Assembly: GCA_946811185.2 (NCBI GenBank)
Contig: OX328096.1
Coordinates: 39,940,011 to 40,004,010 of the forward strand
Reading direction: 5' to 3'
Source of the DNA: Hippopus hippopus
Taxonomy: Eukaryota; Mollusca; Bivalvia; Cardiida; Cardiidae
Length of the DNA stretch: 64,000 nt
The translations under genes and the position numbers were made by a program. The notes beneath the pieces are model-generated. The model was not told where the DNA came from. It made no database searches and saw only the letters and a program-made list of their open reading frames with translations. Of the stretch, positions 53,774 through 64,000 are shown piece after piece. Positions within the stretch are counted from its first letter, which is position 1. The number at the start of each line of letters is the position of its first letter.

Positions 53774-54657
53774 TATGCTAGGTTCCCACTGCCAATCAGA
53801 TCAATCATCATCCCGATCACCATTCCCCGACTAAGCTCGACTGAAGGCATGTACAAGACTTCTTCCCGACCTCCATACAAGACCCCCAAGGCTTGATCAT
53901 TCACGACTCCTCTACGACGTCAACCCAACAAACAGCCTGATCTCTGCTCGATCATCCCGATCCATACACAATCCCTACACGATCTCTACTCGACCAACTG
54001 GATCTCTTTTCGATCTCTACCCGATCTTCTGCCGATCAGATCGTCACTGAACCAGGCTTTTGCTGTTCCTGACCCCTTGTTTGCTTGGCAGAGGAGTCAT
54101 TAGAAGGTGTGGGTGGAGCTGGCTCTCGTTCCTTCCTGTCTGAGAGGGGTCTGGAGGTTTTGGGGTTCCGACTTCATTATCAGCGCGCCGTTAAATTACA
54201 TGTAAATTGTGTCTTAGTCATGTGTGTTTGTGTATGGTTAAATAGCGAACGAGAAGTGATCGAATGCGGTCGGGTAGCAGTCGAGTTCATCTGGATAACA
54301 GATTAAAACAGGGGTCGCGTTGATCAGGGAGCGATGGGGTATTACTCAAGGAGAGGTCGACATGATCGGGAACAGATCGGGTAAACGATTTCATCCTGAC
54401 CAAAGTAGATCTCTGCATGATCGTTTCCCGATCAACTCGACCCTCTATTCGATCAATACCCGATCGCTTGGCTACTCGATCTCTACTCGATTTTTAAAAA
54501 AAAAATTTTTGACACGTCAAAAATTTTCGGGTAGGAAGCCCGAGCGATGCCGACCAAGGTAGACCTCCCCGACCACTCCTGCCGAGAGAGCCAGACCAGT
54601 CCCCTATCGCTAGATCGGGCTTGATCGAGTTAATTTGATCGGCAGTGGGAACCTAGC
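53774..54657. mobile_element. GATC-rich palindromic DNA element (Harbinger-like MITE)
   Basis: Inverted ends TGCTAGGTTCCCACTGCC and GGCAGTGGGAACCTAGCA are flanked by TTA on both sides. The interior carries dozens of CGATC/GATC motifs in opposite orientation in the two halves, comparable to subterminal binding repeats. No transposase. It lies about 210 bp upstream of the ZP signal-peptide exon. Confidence 0.8.
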
Positions 54658-54929
54658 ATTATACATTTCGCAAACTGAAAAAAAAAATGATGGGCTAAAA
54701 ACCTGGTGTGTTTGAAAGAGCAAAGTGTGTTTTTCTAATAATATTTAAAATATCATAGGAAAATGAATAGTATTATGACAACAGGTGCTCCTTTTCTTAC
54801 AATTTTGTTATGTAAAGGTTTAAACTACTCAAAAAAAAAAAAAAAAAACCAGGAAGTATACAATATTTTAAGACTTTTTTTAACAATTTTGAAACTTGTA
54901 CAATATATTTTTACTAAGAGAATAATCTT

Positions 54930-55157
54930 ATCTCTTTACCAAACAATCCCGACTTTTATCGACCCTTAAGAAAAATGGCTTTGAAAACATTGTAGGAAAA
55001 GGAGAAAATGCTGGTAACCGGCATTTTCACCTTTTTCCACAATGTTTCAACCCTTTGACAAACAAATTTCATGTTTTGAGTAACACTAATTTTGTCGTCT
55101 GCAAACGCATTCAATTAGAATAACGCTAAAATTTTGTCGACTGGGAAAGAGTTAAAG
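54930..55157. mobile_element. Family B MITE
   Basis: CTCTTTACCAAACAATCCCG, core AGAAAATGCTGGTAACCGGC, end TTTTGTCGACTGGGAAAGAG. Confidence 0.75.
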
Positions 55158-55291
55158 AAGAAGTAATAATGTACTAACCATTTTGTTATCAGTGTCTATA
55201 TCCAATGTGCAAAGCCTTCTTGCCCCGAAAAATGGGCAGGTTGTTAAATGGGGTAGATTCAGTTTGTCACGCTCTAGTGAAGCGACAAACA

Positions 55292-55530
55292 TAAGTTAAC
55301 TCTTTACCACACGACAAAATTGTAGACTTGTCCAAACCGAAAAACTTTGCAGACGACAATTTACGTGTGGCTTAAGGGATGGAATTTGTCTTTAATTGGG
55401 TAGAAAACATTGTGGGAAAAGGAAAAAAAAATGCTGGTTACCAGCATTTTCTCCTTTTCCCACATTGTTTTCAAAAGGCTTCTTTTTCAGGGTCGTTAGA
55501 ACTCGGGACTGTGTGGTGAAGGCTTAGTTA
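55292..55530. mobile_element. Family B MITE
   Basis: TAACTCTTTACCACACGACA, core AATGCTGGTTACCAGCATTT, end CGGGACTGTGTGGTGAAGGC. One of the best-preserved copies. Confidence 0.8.
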
Positions 55531-56024
55531 AAGCAAGCTGGGCACAGATTAATCCACCTCCGACTTGTAGAATCTCTGTTGTTCTTTGCTACGAGTATAC
55601 ATCGAGATCAGCCTGCACGTCCACCCAGTCTTATCTTAGTCTCTAAGGTTTAACGCTTTACTAAACAAGATCGTGTTTTAACGATACTGAGGTAGAGTGG
55701 CATTTGGAAACATCACAACTAGTTCTATGTTATGAAACAGAATTCTATGTTAGAGAAAGGGAACAATAAGAGAATGATAGTAGAGAGAAACTGAAAGTAT
55801 GAAATTAGAGACAGATAGATGGACGGGTTCAGACATACAGACGGATCAACAGGAAGACAGACTGACAAAAACGAACACAGACAAAGTCGGAATGACAACT
55901 GAAAGCCTCCTTTAAAAAATGCAGATTACCGTCACTGCGGTTGAGTGATGAAGCAGAACAATTCAGTGGCGTGTATATTTTAGTTACACCCTGAAACTTT
56001 AAGTTACTTTAAAGCAAACTTGAG

Positions 56025-56275
56025 CCACAGTCTACCAAAAGAAGGCTTAATGCATCTCCATGATACATTGTACCAAAAAGTCTTCACATAAATATGGATC
56101 CATAAAAATCAAATGGACTGGATTTAGAGGTAGAATGGTCCTTTCACAGACAGAAAATTTATAAATAGCAAAAAGTTTCGACTCGTATCAGCCTGCGCAG
56201 ATTTCGCTGGCTGATACGGGTTGATATTTTTTGCGGATGCAGGAAATTCCCTTATCACAGAGTATAGCTCATTTG
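56025..56275. mobile_element. Family A MITE, diverged
   Basis: AGGCTTAATGCATCTCCATG, TATGGATCCATAAAAATC, CTCGTATCAGCCTGCGCAG and TCACAGAGTATAGCTC keep the family order. Confidence 0.65.
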
Positions 56276-56609
56276 TATCCAGCTATTCGTGTAAACGAAC
56301 AGTTTTCAGCTGCTTCGTGCATTGCAGCGGCCAGAAAAGTAGGTCCGGCTTCCTCCATGGTAGAAGCAACCATCAATAACGAACAACTACTTCCGCATAC
56401 AGTCTGGTCAAGTTCGTTAGAATTAGGACGAATCAAAGGGCAAGTCTAAGCCTACAAACACACCTGTGTGGCCTTTTCTTACAGTTAAGACCAAAATCAG
56501 ATAGTACAGTCCGTGCAATTTGATCTTGATCTCAGTAATATCCCAGTTTTTTCCTGTTATCAAATGTCAATTTGGTGCCTGATTTTAAATTGTTCAAAGC
56601 TTTTTCCGT

Positions 56610-56840
56610 TACCAAGTGATCACGTGGTTTTTTTCTTTTCTTTTTTTTATCTTCCAGGACGAAATATTTTGAAAACACTATGGGAAAATGAGAAAATCAG
56701 CATTTTCTCCCTATCGCACAATGTCTTCTATTCTTTCATAAATAATGTCAATCCTTTGAGCCACATTAAATTTGTCGGCTGCAGGCTCTTCAATATGGAC
56801 AAGTCTAAATTTCTGTCATCTGGTAAAGCGTTAAATCATT
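56610..56840. mobile_element. Family B MITE
   Basis: AAAACACTATGGGAAAATGA, collapsed core AGAAAATCAGCATTTTCTCC, end TTTCTGTCATCTGGTAAAGC. Confidence 0.65.
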
Positions 56841-57464
56841 AGATGCATGTGTTTTCAAGATTCGCCTCACTGAACCATCTTCACATTTAAGAAGGAAGTT
56901 TGACAGGTAATAACACACCCGCCTATTTGTGAACACATCGTAACAAACAAAGGCTTGCCAAAAAGTTCTAGTCTTTAAAAAAAGTCCAAATCCAAATTCG
57001 ATTTAGAACTACCGCCTGTTCCAAACAACATAGGTACATCCACTTCATTGTTAACGGTCATTAACTCCTCCAGCGCCACAGGCGAAATCAAAGACTTTTG
57101 CTACAGGCGTAGATCGTGATCAGGCTTCACGGGACGTGCTAACATTTCGTCATGTCAACTTGATAAAAGTATTTTTGAGTTCCAGTGGAAAGAGTTAAGT
57201 CGTCGAAAGAGGTCACGCTTGTATGTTTGTCGTTGAAAGGGTTAGGTTCTACAAGTGTATCATTGAGTTCGAAGTTCAACTGGGGACTCTGATAACGATA
57301 TTCTACTGTGACTGATTAATTGATCATTCATCTATCGTCGAGACCGCTCACACATATGGGCGATGCCCTGACGGGAAGCTGCTAGTTATGTCACGGGGTA
57401 TATTGCAAAATGTTTACAGGACAAAACTAATTTTAAGTCACACCTGAGCCGTAATCACCAACCT

Positions 57465-57640
57465 TTCTGAAGAAAATTCTTAGTCTTATTCTCTAAGATT
57501 TTCTAAATTTGAAAGTAGCACAACTCCTGATTGGCTAAACCAAAAGTTTTGGCCAATCAGGAGTTGCGTTACTTAAAAATTTAGAAAATTTTGGAGAATT
57601 AGTCTAAGAACGTTCTTCAGAATGGTTGGTGAATACTTAC
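57465..57640. repeat. Short hairpin MITE, copy 2
   Basis: CAACTCCTGATTGGCT pairs with GGCCAATCAGGAGTTG. The outer arms CCAACCTTTCTGAAG and TTCAGAATGGTTGG also pair, giving a near full-length hairpin of about 175 bp. Confidence 0.7.
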
Positions 57641-57775
57641 CCTGGTTCTTCTACGTGTTTAGTGTATAGCATCGTCACAGTGGACCCACGTTTAACGTTT
57701 CAGCCGAATTACTATTAGTAAGTTTTAGTTGGCAACCCTTGGAAATCGAACCCACACCCTTAAGTACCATTTTTC
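57640..57775 (-). mobile_element. Truncated SINE related to 17010-17305
   Basis: CCTGGTTCTTCTACGTGTTT, GTTTAACGTTTCAGCCGAA and ATCGAACCCACACCC repeat the order seen at 17125-17240. The tRNA-like head is lost. Confidence 0.65.
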
Positions 57776-57899
57776 GTGTTTTTTTTTCAATACAGTATCC
57801 TATACACTGTTTTGTTATCTAGAGGTTCAAGATTCGATCCTCTTGGTGAGGCTGGTCCAATGGAACTGCCCATTGGCAAGGCACTGCAAGCCTCAAGTC

Positions 57900-60600
57900 T
57901 AGTAAGAGTTAAACAAAAGAAGCACCTAAATAGATGAACTGTAATAAATACTTATAATAAATGGAATAATGCCTATGAGAAAAAAGTTGTTGTTCTTTCA
58001 CATTGCACTTGCGAAGCCTCAAATGCACCTGTGAAATATTCATGACTGGCACAAGTGAACATTGTAAAATATCAAATAAAAAGTCTTTCTTTACACTCGT
58101 TGTCTGCGCATGTCATATTCTTCGAAGATTCGACCTGTCTGCTATGACGCATCACCTATCTCATACACATGGAAAAAGTAGGCTTATACCGAAGCTATTA
58201 CCCAAGCCTGTGGGGGCTGTTTTAATAAATGGCAGGTGCATAGGTTACATGCTAGCTGGTCATAGTTGAATCGCACTAGGTAGCGTTTTATTGAGTAAAG
58301 GTTTATTTTATTTTGAAATTCAAAGTAACTGTTGTCGTTTTGAAAAGGAGTCCGGTTCTGTACCCAGAATGCCAAAATCAGAGAGATGTGTATTTGAAGA
58401 ATGCCATCTGGCGGAAGATAATGTCTTCACACTTGTATTACTTTGATCTTTAGTCGCGTTTCGTAAACTTCCGGTAGCATGAGGGAGTTTCGACCTGTCA
58501 TAATATTTCTTAATAAACGAATTAATAGCCCCTTTGTATCCCTATTGTTACATATAATATCTCAGAAATTCTATTATAGTTTTTCAAAAAGTAAAACAAT
58601 GATTGACAAAGCGGTGTTACTCATGTTTTCTTCAGATTTATGTCTGAAATTTTGCCGCTGAATACTTTGTCACAGTTTATACATTACTGTTCGAAATAGT
58701 CAACTGGTTTCCAACAACGCTGTAAGGCATACGTGTCCCACACCATTTAGTCTACAAAAGGGTCGGCGCTACAAAGATCATATTGACCTTAAAGATGTTG
58801 GTTAAGTTAATCTTAAGCCTTTTCATGCCAGTACTGGTTGTTTCACTGGATAAACCAGAGGGGATCAGCGATGGTATGTCATTAGTTAAGTATGCTAGTT
58901 GTTCATATAACTTCAGTGATTCAAAGTTTTGAAAGTAGGTTGTTTTTCTTTTCCTTCAGCAAATAGAGCCTGTGACCCATACATTCGTTACTCTAACATC
59001 ATATTTTTGTGCATGCATGTTACGGCTTGGTAGATGATTTTATAAGACTTCAGAAAAATAAGACATTGGACATTTTTATAGATCACAAACACTTAAAAAC
59101 CTGGTAAAAACAACAACAACTTCAAGTTTGTTTACTGGTGTAATCGAATTTCGCCAACACAAGGGAAACTGCTCTTGCTGATTGCACAAAATAATAGTAA
59201 TTTTCTTTCTGGTTAAATATCTATGCACTTGTGTCTGAATACTTTTGTAAAATTAATTTTTACCACTTAAACATCTAAATTTATCTGTCAAAACATCGTT
59301 TGAAGTGAGGCAGTACAAAGTTGCCATCTGTAAATAGATTAAGCCAATTTCTACAACTCCGGTTTTCTGAAAATTAGAGGCCCCAGAGAGGGTAAAATGG
59401 AATAAAAAATCCACAGCATCAATTCAGCAATATTCATTACCACCCTTGGATATTAACTCTACATGTACTTCCAACAAGAAAACCTGAAGAAAATAAAACC
59501 AAACGCAGCTCTCAGAAAACAAAAATCTACAGTTGTGTGATTATTCTTGTAATTATTTCTGCTGTGGCACTGAAATATTATAATCTAATCAGAATGACAG
59601 TTTTGGGGACAAAGAGGCCATAAATCCAAAAAAGATAACCTTTTTTAGCTCACAGAAAAAGGTATCTTCCTGTCTTTGTAGTGATTTTTATACCTGATTC
59701 GATCTATTTTCTTGGGAAAAAATCAATAAGGACCCCTTTGATATTCATATAGATATATTTCCCTTTAGGTGCCCCAGACGAAACTTCAGCTATTAAAGTT
59801 CAAAAGATGACTTGTCAAACTAAAAGTAGACGATACAAATGAATTTTAAGGTAAAAGAATCTTTTAAAAAATTGCACATAAAGGAGACACCTGAAAAGTG
59901 ATAATAAAATGGCGGGGAAAAGCATATGATAGGTTGCTTATTAACTTTTTCCCTATTCATAGGTATTTTTTTGTCATTAGATTCAAATGACATTTCATAA
60001 CACCTTTGCTGATATGATATCAATCTTTTTCATGAATAAATGATGTCATAGATACGAAAATATCACCTGAGAACAAGAGTTTGCAAAATTTGATTACTAG
60101 CATAATTCACTTACGTTCCTAATCTTACATTTGTTCCCTGTGATTGGTCAGACTACAACATCAAACTGAAGTCATTCCCAGGGTTTACTTTCACTATACA
60201 GTTAGGTTCATCAAATGTCTTCCACTTAATCCAACTGAGAAAGTGACTGTATTCTTGGCATAAGTTTATTTATACTGTTTTTTTCCGAAGTAGGTAAGAA
60301 AAATAAGCAAGCTTGATCAGATCCAAGAGACCTAATATAAGGATAGGGTAAAATGAAACCTCGATCGGATGTACACTCACCAGTTTGATTGCGGCGTGGT
60401 GGATCAGAATTGGTGAACTTAACTGTATTTTATTTCAGTATCTTTGACCCATGTGCAAAACAGTGAAGATGAAAGCACCTTAAATGGCTATGTCATGTTT
60501 TCGTCTTGGCAAATAAGCCATTTTATCACAAAATAACTGTGTTTCTACATTAAAAAAAAAAGAAATTTTGAAACAAGGTAAGCATTTAAAACCACACTTA
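57900..60600. other. Intergenic sequence, nothing recognised
   Basis: AT-rich, with short frames only. No domain, splice chain or full repeat could be supported. Confidence 0.5.
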
Positions 60601-60921
60601 CCTGATTTTTACGCATTTTCAGCTTTTTTCTTCGATGTGAATACAGATTTCATCAACTCGCAAAAACTTTACCGATACTCAGATGGAATGGAATGGTGTT
60701 CGAGAAAATTCTATGAATATATGACGTAACGAATGTATGGGACGTAACGCATGTATGTATCTTGGGCATACGATACAGAGAAACCTATTTTCGTAACATA
60801 CATATGACAATTCTACACGTATTAGAGGTGATCATTAAGATTGTAGATTACAAAGATTTGCATAGATGATGATTAATTACCTGGTAAATAACTTCAGCTT
60901 TCAAAAGAAGTATCACCTAGC

Positions 60922-61131
60922 ATGTCAAACAGAGACCATAACCTGAAGATACAAAAGCAAGCAAAAATACAAAAATGCAAGCAAAATACTTGTCCTAACT
61001 TGCTTTCTCATCTGGCCATAAATGATTGGAATTCTCTGCCACCTGAAGTTGTGAACTCAAAATCGGTGAACAGTTTTAATTGCCCTCTTTACAAGTTCTG
61101 GCTGCACGAACATTTTTGTTTAAAAGATTAA
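60922..61131 (+). pseudogene. LINE reverse-transcriptase C-terminal scrap
   Basis: The frame SNRDHNLKIQKQ, then AINDWNSLPPEVVNSKSVNS and LYKFWL, matches the extreme C-terminal segment (R-x-H-x-x-K-L ... W-N-S-L-P) common to CR1-like LINE ORF2 proteins. Only about 65 residues remain. Confidence 0.65.
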
Positions 61132-61649
61132 ACAAAGTCTGTATCTTTCAAAGTAATACTGATTAGCCAAACTGGTGCGGAGATTGTGAGATATCAAAAT
61201 TGACTGGAATAACAGACCTTTGGGGTCTACAAAATTCCCTACAGAATCAGGCAGTATTCAGGTAGATCTATCGATAAGTAAAATATGACGTCATTGTTGT
61301 GTCAGTGGATTTTAAAGTAGATTAGAAGTACCATGGTTTATATGCCCTTGCTCTCAAGAAAACTGGGTCGTATGATTTAGAGAAGGGTGCAATACCGTTA
61401 ATGATGACCCTAAATCCCCCACACATGTACAGCAGTGTGTAAAGCAAAATCGCTGAGTTTCTGTCTGTGAAATAGCTGACACTTTTAGCATTTTATATGG
61501 ATATGCTCAGGAGATTTTAACTGACTAACTTGGAATGTCACATGTTTGCCTAAGGTGGGTACCTTGGCTGCTGATACTGAAGCAAATGGTGGTTTGAGTT
61601 GAAATTTGCTCCTAAATTCTGGAACACACTAGGGTAAAGGAGTCCAACT

Positions 61650-62110
61650 TTATTTGTCAAAATGTAATGTGCGATGAAACATGGGTACACTTTATGAACC
61701 CGAATCTAAACAACGAAGCGGTGTATAGAAGCATCCAATATTGCCGTCTTCCTTTAAAGCCAAACTTTTTAATGTCAACTGGTAAAGCTGTTTGCATCAT
61801 GTTTTTTATCTTCGAATTGTTTGCTTTAAATCATGTCATACGTATATAAAATAAAGTCAGTGTTGAGAACTTTGCCTGCATTATTATCATAAATTTAATG
61901 AAGGCCATACAGAAAAACAGCGAGACCTTCTATGGAGAGGCATCATTTTACACCAAGAACACTCAAGCTTTCAAAGCCAAACATGCACTAGAAACTTTGC
62001 AAGAACTAAATATAGAAACACCAGCCCACCCTGCCTATAGTCCAGACCTGGCCCTATGTGATTTCTAGCTGTTTCCTATTTTGAAAGATTCACCATGTGG
62101 CACACATTAT
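61650..62110 (+). pseudogene. Second mariner transposase remnant
   Basis: Plus strand: CDETWVHFMNPNLN (first catalytic Asp region), then TGKAVCIMFFIFE, then after frameshifts FKAKHALETLQELNIETPAH and YSPDLALCDF. Stops and shifts throughout. It is a different copy from the one at 36 kb, with a different part preserved. Confidence 0.8.
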
Positions 62111-62511
62111 GAGACCGTGCTATAACCTTATCTTTTAGGGTAATGTCACATGACAGGCATGCACATGTATTACATGCATCAGAATCAAGAATGAATACAT
62201 GCATAGAATCAAAGAGAGGTTACTTTGAAAAACAGGAAACATTCCAATTTGATTTTTATAGCAATATATCTGATACAGGCACTGGTCAACATTATTTATG
62301 ATAACCCCTCATATATCAACTTTCTTCTGCCATCAACTGATTTAGCTCTGCTTTCAAACATTTTTTCATATTTTTTTGCATAATTCTAGCTGACATAAAT
62401 GAGAGAGAGACAGATACAGAAAGACATACTGTAGAGGGACAGAAACTACGACAGATAGACAAACAGAAATATGATGCAGGCTGCCAAAGATTCAATAGAT
62501 TTGGGACGGAA

Positions 62512-62720
62512 GCCTTTACCAAACAATGCTGAGTTTTAATGAGCCTGAGTTAGATGGCTTTAAGAAACATTGTTGGAAAAGGCAAAAATGCTTATAAGTA
62601 GCATTTTCTCATTTTCCCACAATGTTTTCAACCCATTTCAGAGACAAATCCTTTCATTTCAGACATCTTTTTTGTTTGCACCAACTCTCAACATTCATGA
62701 GTCTAAAAATTGTGATCATG
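62512..62720. mobile_element. Family B MITE
   Basis: CCTTTACCAAACAATGCTGA, core GGCAAAAATGCTTATAAGTA, end TGAGTCTAAAAATTGTGATC. Confidence 0.65.
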
Positions 62721-62769
62721 CTGTATCCATTGTAATGTGCATCATAATTCATGTGTTGTTTGTTGTTCA

Positions 62770-63310
62770 GGCATCAACAATTACCTCTGTGTGCACTCTA
62801 CAGGCCACATTTTCCGTCTAATACTCATGAAACTTGGTCAGAATATTTGTATTGATAATATCTCAGACAAGTTCAAAATTGGTCATGGTGGGTCAAAAAG
62901 TAGGTCACTTGTTCAAGTTCAAAATTTGATCACATCTGGTCGAAAGCAGGTCATTGAGGCAAATCTTAGAAAAACTTTGCTTGCACTCTGGAGGTCACAT
63001 TTTCGATCCAATACTCATGAAACTTGCTTAGAATGTTTGCCTTGATAATGTCTCATACAGGTTTGAAATCGGGTCATATTGGGTCAAAAAGTAGGTCACT
63101 GGGACAATCTTAGAAAAACCTTGTGTAGACTCTAGAGACCAAATTTTCAGTCCAATACTTATGAAAGTTGGTCAGAATATTTTTGTCCTGATATCTTAAA
63201 CCATTTTGAAATTGGGTTATGTCAGGTCAAAAAGTAGGTCACTGGAACAAATCTTAGGAAGACCTTCTATGCACCCTAGTGGCCACTTTTTCAGTCCAAT
63301 ACTTATGACT
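62770..63310 (+). repeat. Family D tandem units (diverged)
   Basis: GTGTGCACTCTACAGGCCAC, TTGGTCAGAATATTTG and AAATCTTAGAAAAAC recur in about four diverged units. No intact ends. Confidence 0.75.
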
Positions 63311-63634
63311 TTATCATGTAAACAAGAAATGTAAATTTTCAACTGTAAATTATTATTCTGTCCCTAACCAATGGCAGATTTTTTTTTCAAAATCAGTAGT
63401 GTTCAAGCTATTGATGATATAAAGAAACTAAGCACGTTTCATGAAAATCTGACTGCAAATGCTCACTTTATGGAGAAAATGAAGGACAGATGGACCAACA
63501 GATGATTGAAACCAAGCCATGACATAGGTTCTGCTGGCTTTCAGACAGTAGGCTAAAGCGTTGGAGTGTAAATTAAGACTTTATTTTTTTGAGCACTAAA
63601 TACCCTTACAATTCACGAGAAGAATCTAGTTAAG

Positions 63635-63935
63635 ATCAACCCTTTACAGAGCACAAGCATGAGAACAAAGGAATCTGAAAATACAATGGAAAAAGGAGAA
63701 AATGCATGTAACTAGCATTTCCCCTTTTCTTACAGTATTTTCTATTAGGGGTTTCTGCTGGTTTGTGATATATGATCCTGGGGAATATGACATTTTAAAT
63801 CATGGTAACCAACATTTTCATTTATTTAACACAATTTTTCCCACCCCTTGGTATGGTTTATAAATCAACTTTTAATTTATTGACTGCAAATGAACTTGAT
63901 GAGGTTAACTGGGTTTCCTGGTAAAGAGTTTACTG
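63635..63935. mobile_element. Family B MITE, diverged
   Basis: ACCCTTTACAGAGCACAAGC, core AGAAAATGCATGTAACTAGC, end TTTCCTGGTAAAGAGTTTAC. Confidence 0.6.
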
Positions 63936-64000
63936 TTTTATGGATTGTCATTAACCCAGCAAATATTTCTTTTGATATGTTCAACAATATATATTTTCAC

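Noticed and set aside
3655..63935. CRISPR-like array or bacterial terminators from the repeated palindromes
   Set aside because: The hairpins are dispersed transposon cores in a spliced eukaryotic context, not regularly spaced repeats or intrinsic terminators.

Overview
The window looks like about 64 kb of animal nuclear DNA, most likely from a bivalve mollusc. It is AT-rich, has small GT-AG exons in long introns, and is saturated with short inverted-repeat elements and tRNA-derived SINEs of a kind I associate with clams. The organism is inferred from repeat style and gene content, not from a marker gene.

It holds two spliced protein genes that converge tail to tail. (1) A + strand gene, 4860-30450, has 16 coding exons that join in frame to 588 codons (587 aa). 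It encodes a signal peptide, four cadherin repeats, a Thr-rich stalk, one membrane helix and a short tail without a recognisable catenin-binding region. (2) A - strand gene, 53561-31522, has 11 coding exons that join in frame to 441 codons (440 aa). It encodes a signal peptide, an N-terminal region with only two cysteines, a six-cysteine ZP-C module, a furin-like KRKKRS site, a membrane helix and a 64-residue tail. The stop codons lie 1,071 bp apart. Each gene uses a microexon (12 nt and 19 nt). Both encode type I surface proteins.

Nearly everything else is mobile or repetitive. Intron 1 of the cadherin gene (10.2 kb) carries a near-complete PIF/Harbinger DNA transposon (about 9453-12867) with a broken transposase and a TAA target duplication. 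Intron 2 of the ZP gene (8.6 kb) carries a 5'-truncated LINE (45.7-48.6 kb) interrupted by an insertion. Two mariner fragments (36.1-36.6 and 61.6-62.1 kb), a second LINE scrap (60.9-61.1 kb) and at least five tRNA-derived SINEs are present. A 570-590 bp element occurs twice with perfect 10-bp target duplications. Four abundant short repeat families are called A, B, C and D here. A is about 250 bp with ends at GCTCTG / CAGAGC. B is about 230 bp with a snap-back core and more than 20 copies. C is about 200 bp with an inner GATC-type hairpin. D is built of 145-bp tandem units.

Region by region: 1-4859 is upstream, with foldback repeats. 4860-30450 is the cadherin gene. 30451-31521 is the convergent 3' region. 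31522-53561 is the ZP gene, with several exons hemmed in by transposons within 10-60 bp. 53562-64000 is ZP upstream sequence with a GATC-rich palindromic element, SINE, mariner and LINE scraps; no further gene could be supported.
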